From NCBI GenBank assembly GCA_003576695.1, contig QOZQ01000001.1, forward strand, positions 558,001-622,000: 64,000 nucleotides of DNA, read 5' to 3'. This stretch comes from Taklimakanibacter lacteus (GTDB lineage Bacteria; Pseudomonadota; Alphaproteobacteria; Rhizobiales; Aestuariivirgaceae). How positions within the stretch are numbered: the first letter of the stretch is position 1; every line of letters starts with the position of its first letter. The position numbers were made by a program, and so were the translations under genes. Below, in pieces: positions 15,577 through 22,691 of the stretch. The notes under the pieces were generated by a model. It made no database searches, was not told where the DNA came from, and worked only from the letters and a program-made list of their open reading frames with translations.

Positions 15577-15907
15577 CGCCGCCCCCCTTGGCCTGCAGCA
15601 TCTTCAGATATGAATCGAGGCGGTCGAAGCTCTCGTCCCAGAAGCGGCGATAATTTTCGAGCCAGTCGGCGGCCTCCTTGAGCGGGCCTGGCTCGAGACG
15701 GCGCGGCCGCCACTGCTTCTCGCGGCTCTGGGCGATCATGCCGGCCTTTTCCAGCACTTTGAGGTGCTTGGAGATCGCGGGCAGGCTCATCTCGAAAGGC
15801 TCGGCGAGCTCGGTGACCGAGGCCTCGCCCAAAGCGAGCCGCGCCAGTATCGCCCGGCGGGTCGGGTCGGCAAGGGCGGAAAAAGCGGCGCTGAGGCGGT
15901 CGGCCAT
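15560..15907 (-). CDS. ArsR-family winged-helix regulator
   Basis: A 115-residue ArsR/SmtB-fold regulator. It has FSALADPTRRAILARLALGEASVTELAEPFEMSLPAISKHLKVLEKAGMI, the winged-helix core, then a basic wing. No metal-binding cysteine pair is visible, as in the non-metal group that pairs with SRPBCC proteins. It begins the minus-strand operon. The upstream region contains the palindrome TTAATTAA (15923-15930) inside a longer A/T-rich dyad-like stretch that may be its operator. Confidence 0.87.
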   Translation of the reverse strand: MADRLSAAFSALADPTRRAILARLALGEASVTELAEPFEMSLPAISKHLKVLEKAGMIAQSREKQWRPRRLEPGPLKEAADWLENYRRFWDESFDRLDSYLKMLQAKGGGDGPQS

Positions 15908-16065
15908 TATTGAACCACTAAGTTAATTAATCTATCGGTTAAGTAAAGGATCGTGGCCTTCCTGTCAAGAAGCCGGTCCAGGAGATAGAAGAGACGAGAG
16001 CGCAATTGCCGCCCGCCCCGGCGGCCAGACAGCCATAGAACTTTTCTCAGTCAGGAGTTGTCAGC

Positions 16066-16416
16066 ATGAAGATCAGGCGCATCGTTCCCAATCTGAAGAC
16101 GGCGGATCCGGCAAAGGCCCGTGAATTCTATGGCGCTTTCCTGGGACTCGATGTCGTCATGGACCAGGGCTGGATCGTGACCTTCGCGTCGGATGCGAAA
16201 ATGCGGCCGCAGGTGAGCTTCATGAGCGAGGGTGGTTCGGGAACGCCGGTTCCCGATCTTTCGATCGAGGTCGAGGATGTCGATGAAGCCTATGCAAGCG
16301 CCCGATCAGCGGGCCTCGACATCGTCTATCATCTCGCGCGCGAGCCTTGGGGTGTCAGGCGTTTCTTTGTGCGCGATCCTTTCGGGGCGATCGTCAATAT
16401 CCTCACCCACGAGTGA
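16066..16416 (+). CDS. VOC-family (glyoxalase-like) protein
   Basis: A 116-residue single-module VOC protein. It has RIVPNLKTADPAKAREFYGAFLGLDVV at the N-terminus, PDLSIEVEDVDEAYASARSAGLDIVYHL in the middle and RRFFVRDPFGAIVNILTHE at the end, where the glutamate is a typical metal ligand. It may be a dioxygenase-like, glyoxalase-like or binding protein; the substrate is unknown. It is divergent from the ArsR cassette with 158 bases between, and is the last host-like gene before the low-G+C island. Confidence 0.82.
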   Translation: MKIRRIVPNLKTADPAKAREFYGAFLGLDVVMDQGWIVTFASDAKMRPQVSFMSEGGSGTPVPDLSIEVEDVDEAYASARSAGLDIVYHLAREPWGVRRFFVRDPFGAIVNILTHE

Positions 16417-16510
16417 AGCTTGGCCGGATACAAGGGTGCTGACTAAGCAAAATCCTGACTCCGCAATTGCCATATTTTACGGGATTTAGATTCCCCTGGA
16501 CTCCATATTT

Positions 16511-16546
16511 TTTGTAATTTACAAAGGAAATGGCAATCTATATTAT
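16511..16546 (+). promoter_or_regulatory. Predicted promoter with embedded inverted repeat for the GHKL operon
   Basis: TTTGTAA-T-TTACAAA (16511-16525) is a perfect 7-1-7 inverted repeat. TTTACA at 16518-16523 is a good -35, followed after 17 bases by TATTAT at 16541-16546 as the -10. The repeat overlaps the -35, so a repressor there would block transcription. GAGGAGG precedes the first ATG at 16574. Confidence 0.6.
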
Positions 16547-16573
16547 TATATAAAATATCAAGAGGAGGCATAA

Positions 16574-16825
16574 ATGCTTGATACAGTTGACAAGGGAAAA
16601 TCAAGAAGCCAAAAGCGCGATAAATTCGTGAAATTGGCAGAAAATCGGACTCGCAATGCAATCAAAGCGATCCGCGTTATAGGTAAGCTAGGTAACAAGA
16701 ATGCCTATCAATTTGATGATTCTGACGTTCAGAAAATTGTTCGCGCTCTTCTGAAAGAAGTCGACGCTCTGAAAGCGCGTATGTCCTCGACTAGCGGCAA
16801 GGACACTATAGACTTTCAATTGTAA
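16574..16825 (+). CDS. Small basic protein of the GHKL ATPase operon, function unknown
   Basis: An 83-residue protein with a strongly basic N-terminal half (KGKSRSQKRDKFVKLAENRTRNAIKAIRVIGKLGN) and a more acidic helical second half. It is not recognised. It has a strong ribosome site and lies 31 bases upstream of the GHKL ATPase gene on the same strand, so the two are almost certainly co-transcribed. The composition would suit a nucleic-acid-binding or partner protein, but that is inference. Codon use is A/T-rich like the rest of the island. Confidence 0.75.
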   Translation: MLDTVDKGKSRSQKRDKFVKLAENRTRNAIKAIRVIGKLGNKNAYQFDDSDVQKIVRALLKEVDALKARMSSTSGKDTIDFQL

Positions 16826-16856
16826 TAGAGCGCTGGGTGCGCGGAGGGCTGTGTAA

Positions 16857-19382
16857 ATGAATAACGGCCAAATTCGAAGCCTTTGTATCGCTTTGCTTCA
16901 ATCAGAGACCGAGGATGAGGTTATAGATCTGCTGAAGCAGGCAGGATTCTGGGAGAAGTCAGAACTCTGGCGCCACTATGGCGATCTGGAAAACAATTGG
17001 GGGCAAGGCGGCAATCAGCAGAGTTTGGCCGAAGCGGCACTTGTTGAGAAGATTGTCAATTCAGTCGATGCTCGTCTCATCAATGAGTGTTTAGAGCGCG
17101 GTATCGATCCGCGCGGGCCTAATGCTCCAAAGAGCATTCGCGAAGCAGTGTCGCGTTTCTTTGAAGGTGGAACCGGCAAGAAGATGGCGACTGGCGGGGC
17201 CATCGAGGATTGGTCGGACGAAAAAATCAGGGAAATTGCGCAGGGGATCACTCTCTGCGGAACCGGCACTAGGCCCACTATGAATCTTACAATTACTGAC
17301 TGTGGTGAAGGTCAGACACCGCGAAAGATACCTCTTACCATCATGTCGCTCAGCAAGAGCAACAAGATGTATATTCCGTTTGTGCAGGGACAGTTCAATC
17401 AAGGCGGAACTGGTGCATTACGGTTTTGTGGGCGCCACAATCTACAGCTAGTCATCAGTCGTAGGAATCCTAAGTTGCTGGGTCCGGATCCTGATGAAGC
17501 CGATAGCAACTGGGGTTTTACCGTGGTTCGCCGGGAGCGTCCTGAAGGCGGTCGCAAAAACTCGATTCTGTCGTACCTTGCCCCGGTCGGCGTCGGGGAT
17601 GCTCATCCCGATCGTAAAGGCGAAATACTGGCGTTCGCTGCACCAACAATGAAGATTTACCCGGATAGAGATAGTCCATATGGGAGGGAAGCCGCGTATG
17701 GTACTGTTATCAAGCTCTATGACTACAAGTACCTTGGCGAACGCTCGAACATCATTCGTGGCCGGAGTATTCTCAGTCGTCTAGACCTTCTTCTTCCCGA
17801 GATCGCTCTTCCAATACGCTTGTACGAATTTCGTACTGGCCCGAACGGGAAGTACTTGGATGCTGGTAGCCGCGAAACTACACTCAGTGGCCTTCGTCGC
17901 CGGCTCTCCAACACGCCGAACGTTGAGGAGGGATTTCCAATTACGCTACCTTTCTCCCCCGCGGGCGAACAACTCTACGCCACTGTGTATGCATTTAAAC
18001 CTGCTGGGTCGACGCGGGATGAGGATGAAGATGGGGAAGAGGAGTCAAAGAAGAAAAAGCTCGGTGGTCTTACGCGCTATCGAAAGCGTGAAGGCGTATT
18101 GTTCATCCGCAATGGACAAACACAAGGGACCCTGCCGAAAGATTTTTTTCGTCGCGATGCGATGAAGATGAAGACGCTGGCGGATGATTTATTGGTCTTT
18201 GTTGAATGCGATAACATGAGTGATGAAGTTCGCGAAGATCTTTTCATGCCTTCGCGTGATCGCCTAACCGAAAATGACTTCAAGGTAGAAATGATTGACT
18301 GCCTTGAACAGGCGATTAGGAACGATGAGACCCTTCGTCTGCTCCGCAATCAACGGCAGAAGGAGATGATGTCGGACAAAGTAAAGGACGACAAACCACT
18401 AGCTGATGTCCTTCAGAATCTTATTAAGAGTTCTCCTAATCTTACCGCCTTACTGCAGCTTGGGCAGCGTATTACGGCGCCGTTCAACGCTAAGTCAACA
18501 GCGCAAGACGAGAAGTCATTCAAGGGGGAGGTTTATCCGACTTTCTTCAAAGTTAAGGGAACAGTCTATGGTGAGTTGCATAGGCGTGACTGCCCAATCA
18601 ATTACCGAATGCGCTTACAATTCGAAACGGACGCGCGCGATGACTACTTTTCTCGCCGAATTGAGGGGGGTAAGTTCTCAATTTCTTGGACCGACAGCGC
18701 CGGCAAAGAGCGAAAAATTTCGATCGTAGGACCGAATCTCCATAGTGGCATGGCAAGCGTTATGGCTACGCTACCCGACGGTGTGGCGGTCGACGAAGTG
18801 TTGTCGATGATGGCAGTGACTGAAGACACGAGAGCTACGTTTAAGAATGAGATATCAGTGACAGTTCGACCATGGGCGGAGCACCGTCGGGGCGGTGAGG
18901 GCAAAAGACGAGATAAAACGCCAAATGATCAGCATGGCAAAGATCGCGAGCGTCCGCAGCACCTCTCAATACCAGAGATGGATCTCGTCTATCGCGATAG
19001 GTGGGAAAAGCTGCAGTTCGATGAGTTTACGGCAATGAAGGTGAGCGTCAAATATGACGCTGCAGAGAATGAGATCCCAATCTTCCAGATTAACATGGAC
19101 AACACGCCGCTGCTGAACGAGATTAAACAGCGGCGACTCGAAGACGAGGCCGCTCGTAATCAATTCGTCTACGGAAACGTGCTTGTCGGTCTGTCTCTGC
19201 TTCTCCAGGAAAAGGACAAAGGTGAACAACCACCCGATATCACGCAGGTGAAGATTGAAGATCGGATTGACTTAATGTGTAGGGCGCTGGCTCCCTTTAT
19301 GCTCTCGCTTACAACTCTCGGGCAGCAGGACCTGTCCTTTGAGGGAGAACAAGTCGACGGTCTTGAGGCTGCGACCGGTTGA
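16857..19382 (+). CDS. GHKL-fold ATPase of a putative defence/restriction-type system
   Basis: An 841-residue cytoplasmic protein whose N-terminal third has the Bergerat ATP-binding motifs in order. Motif I is EKIVNSVDA (Glu64, Asn68, Asp71). Motif II is DCGEG (148-152). The lid is GQFNQGGTGAL (178-188). A late YGTVIKL holds Gly282-Thr283. The remaining 500 or so residues have no domain I can name and no clear nuclease motif; HSP90, MutL or MORC-like transducer domains would be expected. It has its own promoter upstream with the 83-residue gene and meets a DNA methyltransferase gene tail to tail, with 74 bases of overlap. Base composition is far below the host. MORC/MutL-like ATPases linked to DNA methylases have been proposed as restriction components, which fits but is not proof. 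Confidence 0.85.
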   Translation: MNNGQIRSLCIALLQSETEDEVIDLLKQAGFWEKSELWRHYGDLENNWGQGGNQQSLAEAALVEKIVNSVDARLINECLERGIDPRGPNAPKSIREAVSRFFEGGTGKKMATGGAIEDWSDEKIREIAQGITLCGTGTRPTMNLTITDCGEGQTPRKIPLTIMSLSKSNKMYIPFVQGQFNQGGTGALRFCGRHNLQLVISRRNPKLLGPDPDEADSNWGFTVVRRERPEGGRKNSILSYLAPVGVGDAHPDRKGEILAFAAPTMKIYPDRDSPYGREAAYGTVIKLYDYKYLGERSNIIRGRSILSRLDLLLPEIALPIRLYEFRTGPNGKYLDAGSRETTLSGLRRRLSNTPNVEEGFPITLPFSPAGEQLYATVYAFKPAGSTRDEDEDGEEESKKKKLGGLTRYRKREGVLFIRNGQTQGTLPKDFFRRDAMKMKTLADDLLVFVECDNMSDEVREDLFMPSRDRLTENDFKVEMIDCLEQAIRNDETLRLLRNQRQKEMMSDKVKDDKPLADVLQNLIKSSPNLTALLQLGQRITAPFNAKSTAQDEKSFKGEVYPTFFKVKGTVYGELHRRDCPINYRMRLQFETDARDDYFSRRIEGGKFSISWTDSAGKERKISIVGPNLHSGMASVMATLPDGVAVDEVLSMMAVTEDTRATFKNEISVTVRPWAEHRRGGEGKRRDKTPNDQHGKDRERPQHLSIPEMDLVYRDRWEKLQFDEFTAMKVSVKYDAAENEIPIFQINMDNTPLLNEIKQRRLEDEAARNQFVYGNVLVGLSLLLQEKDKGEQPPDITQVKIEDRIDLMCRALAPFMLSLTTLGQQDLSFEGEQVDGLEAATG

Positions 19383-20589
19383 ATTTTTCTCTACGGTGAA
19401 ACAACACAACTTCTTGCGAGCCTGGCGTCGAACCACGCTGATCGCTGTACCATCGACGTCCGGGCACGCTTCGCCATAGTCTGCCGTCTCGGTCACCTTC
19501 CAGATTCGATAGCACATATTCTTGCAAACCCGCTTCGGCCATCGTTTTGAGATAGCGCGGAAGCTGCCAGTCAGGTTCCGAAAATGCGAGCATCTGAACA
19601 ATAATGGTTCGTTTGTTGGACAGCGCGGCAACTGAGGACATTGTTGCTTTGATGTTATCAAAATACGTCTTTAGGTCTGGATGTTTGCGGTCGCCCATTG
19701 TGTAATAGCTGCTGCCCGCACCGTCGAGCTTATTAGCGATCATGAATGGCAAAGATGCTTCCTTGCGACCGTCTACCTGCCAACGATGGTACAGAACATG
19801 CACGCCAGGATAGGGCGGCGAAGTGATTACGAGCCGAGGCGTTGGAAAAGCTTGCAGACGCTCATCGTCTTCGAGGCCGGCAGCGCTTCGGCGAATAACT
19901 GTCACAGTCCGGCGTCCACTGCCTTTGACGGCCGCGCGAAGCTCGCGAGCACCGCGCAACATCTCATGTGCGGTTTGATTGAGGAAGCCGCGGAACTCCT
20001 CGATTTTTGTGAGCTTGCTTCTGCCGTCCAATGCCCATTGGGCTGCTCGCAAGATAACACAGCGACCGAAGGCTTCTAGGCGAGGAGTGCCGAGTCGTGT
20101 GGCGCTTGTAAGTGCTTGTTCAATGCCTTTGCGCAATCGCCATCGCGATGGATGATCGAGGTGCTTGTAATATCCTTGTTCGGCGTATTGAGTGAGCGTT
20201 TTGGAAGATTTATGAATGTCGATCGCCGCTGGCACGCGTCTCGCCCATGACTCGAGTATCTTCAACTCGGCCTCAGAGAAGACTATACACTTCACTCTCG
20301 CAACAAATTCAGCAAGCGTGCTGATATCTACGCCAATTGCTTCACGACCGGCCGCAAGTGCTTCGACGAGCGTTGTCCCGCCACCAACATGAGGGTCGAG
20401 TACAAGATCACCTGGGTCCGTGAAAGTCTCTATGACGGCACGAGCGAAGATTGGAGAAAATCGCGCCGGATATTTATAATAGCCGTGTGTCAATCCGCGG
20501 ACGGGCTGCATTTCACGCGCAGCCGCTATCAGTCGCGTTTGGGTGCGCCGATCCAAGTAGAGTAGACTGGTTCCCTCAGCTTTGATCAT
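19309..20589 (-). CDS. DNA methyltransferase (N4-cytosine/N6-adenine type, SPPY motif)
   Basis: A 426-residue SAM-dependent DNA methylase. An N-terminal KYPARF precedes motif I DPHVGGGTT (residues 65-73), then GVDIS for the acidic SAM-binding strand. Motif IV SPPY is at 257-260. The roughly 165 residues between are helical and could hold the target-recognition part. The SPPY form acts on an exocyclic amino group; which base cannot be decided. The ATG at 20589 is preferred to a TTG 15 bases upstream. It converges on and overlaps the GHKL ATPase gene, and shares its low G+C. A LexA-type box lies 79 bases upstream. No separate restriction endonuclease is visible. Confidence 0.87.
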   Translation of the reverse strand: MIKAEGTSLLYLDRRTQTRLIAAAREMQPVRGLTHGYYKYPARFSPIFARAVIETFTDPGDLVLDPHVGGGTTLVEALAAGREAIGVDISTLAEFVARVKCIVFSEAELKILESWARRVPAAIDIHKSSKTLTQYAEQGYYKHLDHPSRWRLRKGIEQALTSATRLGTPRLEAFGRCVILRAAQWALDGRSKLTKIEEFRGFLNQTAHEMLRGARELRAAVKGSGRRTVTVIRRSAAGLEDDERLQAFPTPRLVITSPPYPGVHVLYHRWQVDGRKEASLPFMIANKLDGAGSSYYTMGDRKHPDLKTYFDNIKATMSSVAALSNKRTIIVQMLAFSEPDWQLPRYLKTMAEAGLQEYVLSNLEGDRDGRLWRSVPGRRWYSDQRGSTPGSQEVVLFHRREKFNRSQPQDRRLVLPQRTGPAAREL

Positions 20590-20597
20590 AATCGCTA

Positions 20598-20616
20598 TAA
20601 CCAACTGATTTGGTTA
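20598..20616. promoter_or_regulatory. 7-bp inverted repeat just upstream of the methyltransferase gene
   Basis: TAACCAA, five bases, then TTGGTTA, 9 bases before the methyltransferase ATG at 20589. Its position at the translation start suggests an autoregulatory or controller-protein site. No controller gene is seen nearby. Confidence 0.45.
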
Positions 20617-20667
20617 ACGGGCAATTGATGCCCGCTATTTGTAGAACCGTTCCCCTCCAATATGTAT

Positions 20668-20682
20668 GTTCTTTTTTTGTTC
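20668..20682. promoter_or_regulatory. Alphaproteobacterial LexA (SOS) box, GTTC-N7-GTTC
   Basis: GTTC at 20668-20671, seven T residues, GTTC at 20679-20682; read on the other strand it is GAAC-N7-GAAC. This direct repeat is the established LexA site of Alphaproteobacteria. The only gene it could serve at normal distance is the methyltransferase (start 79 bases away on the minus strand), since no plus-strand gene begins nearby. LexA control is inferred. Confidence 0.65.
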
Positions 20683-20727
20683 TCATGTCGAGATTGTTGG
20701 GAAGGCTGCGCACGGAATTTCGGGAAC

Positions 20728-21036
20728 CTAACGGGCGCCTTCATGCGGCAGGCCGATGCCGCCGACCGGCCTGGTCGCCACGGAGCTGTCGAAACCGGCG
20801 ATGATCGGCATGGCCTTGTTGATCGCCTCGCGCACCGTGGGCAGGCTCAATGACGCCTTGTGACTCGTCTCGCTGTCCCAGACCTCGGTGACCCAGAGCG
20901 CATCAGCGTCGGACGGGTCCCTGGCCACGATGTAACTGAGGCAGCCCGGCATCGACCCGATACCGCCCAGCAAGATGGCCAGAAGCTCGTCGCGCTTGCC
21001 GGGTTTCGCCCGCAGCTTACCGATCAATCCATACAT
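20728..21036 (-). CDS. Antibiotic biosynthesis monooxygenase (ABM)-domain protein
   Basis: A 102-residue dimeric alpha-beta barrel protein: MYGLIGKLRAKPGKRDELLAIL, then MPGCLSYIVARDPSDADALWVTEVWDSETSHKASL. This is the quinol monooxygenase/ABM pattern. Such proteins oxidise quinol-like compounds without a cofactor or act as heme oxygenases; the substrate here is unknown. It is divergent from the TetR gene across a perfect operator-like repeat and is probably repressed by it. The region 20610-20727 after its stop contains the regulatory sites of the island but no gene. Confidence 0.85.
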   Translation of the reverse strand: MYGLIGKLRAKPGKRDELLAILLGGIGSMPGCLSYIVARDPSDADALWVTEVWDSETSHKASLSLPTVREAINKAMPIIAGFDSSVATRPVGGIGLPHEGAR

Positions 21037-21103
21037 CGTCTGATCTCCTTGCTCTTATCCTGTTGATCCGAGCGGGAATTGTCGAGCCCCCACCGCGCTC
21101 AAG

Positions 21104-21123
21104 AAACAAACGCTTGTTTGTTT
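21104..21123. promoter_or_regulatory. Putative TetR operator, 8-4-8 inverted repeat
   Basis: AAACAAAC-GCTT-GTTTGTTT is an exact 8-base inverted repeat with a 4-base centre, typical in size for TetR-family sites. It lies between the divergent ABM gene and tetR-type gene, 63 bases before the latter, and could control both. Confidence 0.7.
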
Positions 21124-21186
21124 ATTCGCCTATGCTATCCTTCCGGGCAGAAGAAGAGGTCAAAAGACCTGACAAAGGGAGGAATA

Positions 21187-21822
21187 ATGGCACGGACCCG
21201 GGGATCGGTCGGCGCCGAAACGGAAAAAGCCATTCGCAGGGCTGCCATCGAACTCATCGCCAAGCATGGCTTCGAGGCCATGACCTTGCGCGATCTCGCC
21301 GAGCATGTCGGCCTGCAGCCCGGATCGATCTATCGCTACATCGCCACCAAGGACCAGCTCCTCGTCGACATCATGGCCGAGCATATGGAGGCGCTGCTCG
21401 CCGCCTGGCATGCGATCGACCGCACCGATGCCGATCCGAAGAGCCGGGTGGAGAATTTCGTCGATTTCCACATCCGCTACCATTTCGAGCGCCAGAAGGA
21501 AGTGGTCATCGCCAATCTCGAATTGCGCAGCCTGTCGCCCGATGCCCGCCGCGCCGCCGTCGCTCTGCGCCGGACCTATGAGCGCGAACTCAAGCAGATT
21601 CTCGATGCCGGCATTGCCCAGCGGGTATTCCCGCCGATCGACAGCGGCATCGCCACCTATGCGATCATCTCCATGCTGACCGGCGTGTGCTTCTGGTACA
21701 GCCCCAAGGGCCGGCTTGCGCCCGACGAGATCATCGCCATCCACAAGCAACTGGTGCTCGGCTGTCTGAATGGCACGCCGCGCACCGAGGCCAAGGTCAT
21801 TTCGCTCGCGGGGAGGACATAA
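21187..21822 (+). CDS. TetR-family transcriptional regulator
   Basis: A 211-residue regulator with an N-terminal TetR helix-turn-helix (AIELIAKHGFEAMTLRDLAEHVGLQPGSIYRYIATKDQLL). A helical ligand-binding domain with a TetR_C-like C-terminus follows. The ATG at 21187 was chosen because AAAGGGAGG precedes it; an upstream in-frame ATG would add 36 unrelated residues. The divergent ABM gene and the 21104-21123 operator suggest it represses a small quinone/aromatic response. The ligand is unknown. Confidence 0.88.
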   Translation: MARTRGSVGAETEKAIRRAAIELIAKHGFEAMTLRDLAEHVGLQPGSIYRYIATKDQLLVDIMAEHMEALLAAWHAIDRTDADPKSRVENFVDFHIRYHFERQKEVVIANLELRSLSPDARRAAVALRRTYERELKQILDAGIAQRVFPPIDSGIATYAIISMLTGVCFWYSPKGRLAPDEIIAIHKQLVLGCLNGTPRTEAKVISLAGRT

Positions 21823-21847
21823 CGACATGAAAACTGAGGAGGCGATC

Positions 21848-22168
21848 ATGGATCATCCACTGGCGCAGACACATCATTTGCCTCTGGCGCTCGACGGCCT
21901 GCAGGCGGACCGGCGCCTGCGCAGCATGCTGGCGGATGTCAGATCCTATGGCTACCGCCCGACGCCGACGAGGCTCACCGGCCAGCAGTTGCTCATCGCG
22001 CAGCTCACCGCCCTTGGCCTCGCCAACAAGGAAATCGCCTATCTCGTCGATATCTCGGAAACGACGGTGAAGGCGCATATCAGCGCCGCGCTGCGCAGCC
22101 TCAATCTCAAGCGCCGCACCCAGCTGTGCCGCTATATTTTCGAAGGCGGGCTGCTCGGCGAGGCCTGA
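21848..22168 (+). CDS. Small LuxR-type helix-turn-helix protein
   Basis: A 106-residue protein that is little more than a LuxR/FixJ DNA-binding domain: LTGQQLLIAQLTALGLANKEIAYLVDISETTVKAHISAALRSLNLKRRTQL. No receiver or ligand domain is present. GAGGAG lies just before the ATG at 21848; an ATG at 21827 in the same frame is also possible. It follows the TetR gene closely and probably shares its transcript. Its 3' end overlaps the convergent CGNR gene by 37 bases. Confidence 0.8.
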   Translation: MDHPLAQTHHLPLALDGLQADRRLRSMLADVRSYGYRPTPTRLTGQQLLIAQLTALGLANKEIAYLVDISETTVKAHISAALRSLNLKRRTQLCRYIFEGGLLGEA

Positions 22169-22641
22169 CGTTTTTTCTCGTAGTACCGCCGCGCCTTGGC
22201 GCGGCTGCCGCATATGTCGGCGGTGCACCAGCGCTTATTGGCATTGCGGGTGCGGTCGATGAACAGCCAGCCGCAATTGCCACAGACGCGCACACGCTGC
22301 TTTTCAGGAGAAAAAGCGAGTCCGATTGCCGAGTGCAGGACGGTGTTCAGGAACGGATCGCGGTCGTCCTTCAATGTCTCGGCATAGAGCGCCACGAGCT
22401 GCGGCCAGCCTGTGCCCGACCTGAAATACCCATCGATCGCTTCACGCACGGCCGTGCATTCAGCGACGCCCGATGATGGCGGCTTGAGGCCCGCATAATT
22501 CGCCCAGCCTCTCAGATTCTCGGACGACTGCCCGCGATCCTCGCGCCGCTCCGGCCGGTTGCGCCATACGACCATATTGGCGAAATCGAGCGCCGGGTGG
22601 CGGTTGATGAAGTGATGATCGTGCCAGTGGAATGCGGTCAT
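22132..22641 (-). CDS. CGNR zinc-finger / ABATE-domain protein
   Basis: A 169-residue protein with an N-terminal HPALDFANMVVWRN start typical of the ABATE (DUF1470) domain. The C-terminal CGNR zinc finger reads CGNCGWLFIDRTRNANKRWCTADICGSRAKARRYYEKKR, where four cysteines bind zinc. These proteins are probably DNA-binding regulators of stress or resistance genes. The 50-base space to the divergent permease gene leaves room for a shared promoter. Confidence 0.85.
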   Translation of the reverse strand: MTAFHWHDHHFINRHPALDFANMVVWRNRPERREDRGQSSENLRGWANYAGLKPPSSGVAECTAVREAIDGYFRSGTGWPQLVALYAETLKDDRDPFLNTVLHSAIGLAFSPEKQRVRVCGNCGWLFIDRTRNANKRWCTADICGSRAKARRYYEKKRQASPSSPPSKI

Positions 22642-22691
22642 CGCCTGCGATTGACAGAAGGAGCCTGGAGAGCCATTCTCACTAGCAAACC

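Noticed and set aside
16417-20690. Integrase, attachment repeats or tRNA marking the low-G+C island as an integrative element
   Set aside because: No integrase, tRNA or flanking direct repeat was found by eye, so the mode of acquisition is left open.
20610-20804. 64-codon plus-strand frame beside the LexA-type box
   Set aside because: It runs through the 3' end of the ABM gene, lacks a ribosome site and has no family resemblance. The box leaves no room for a promoter and leader for it.
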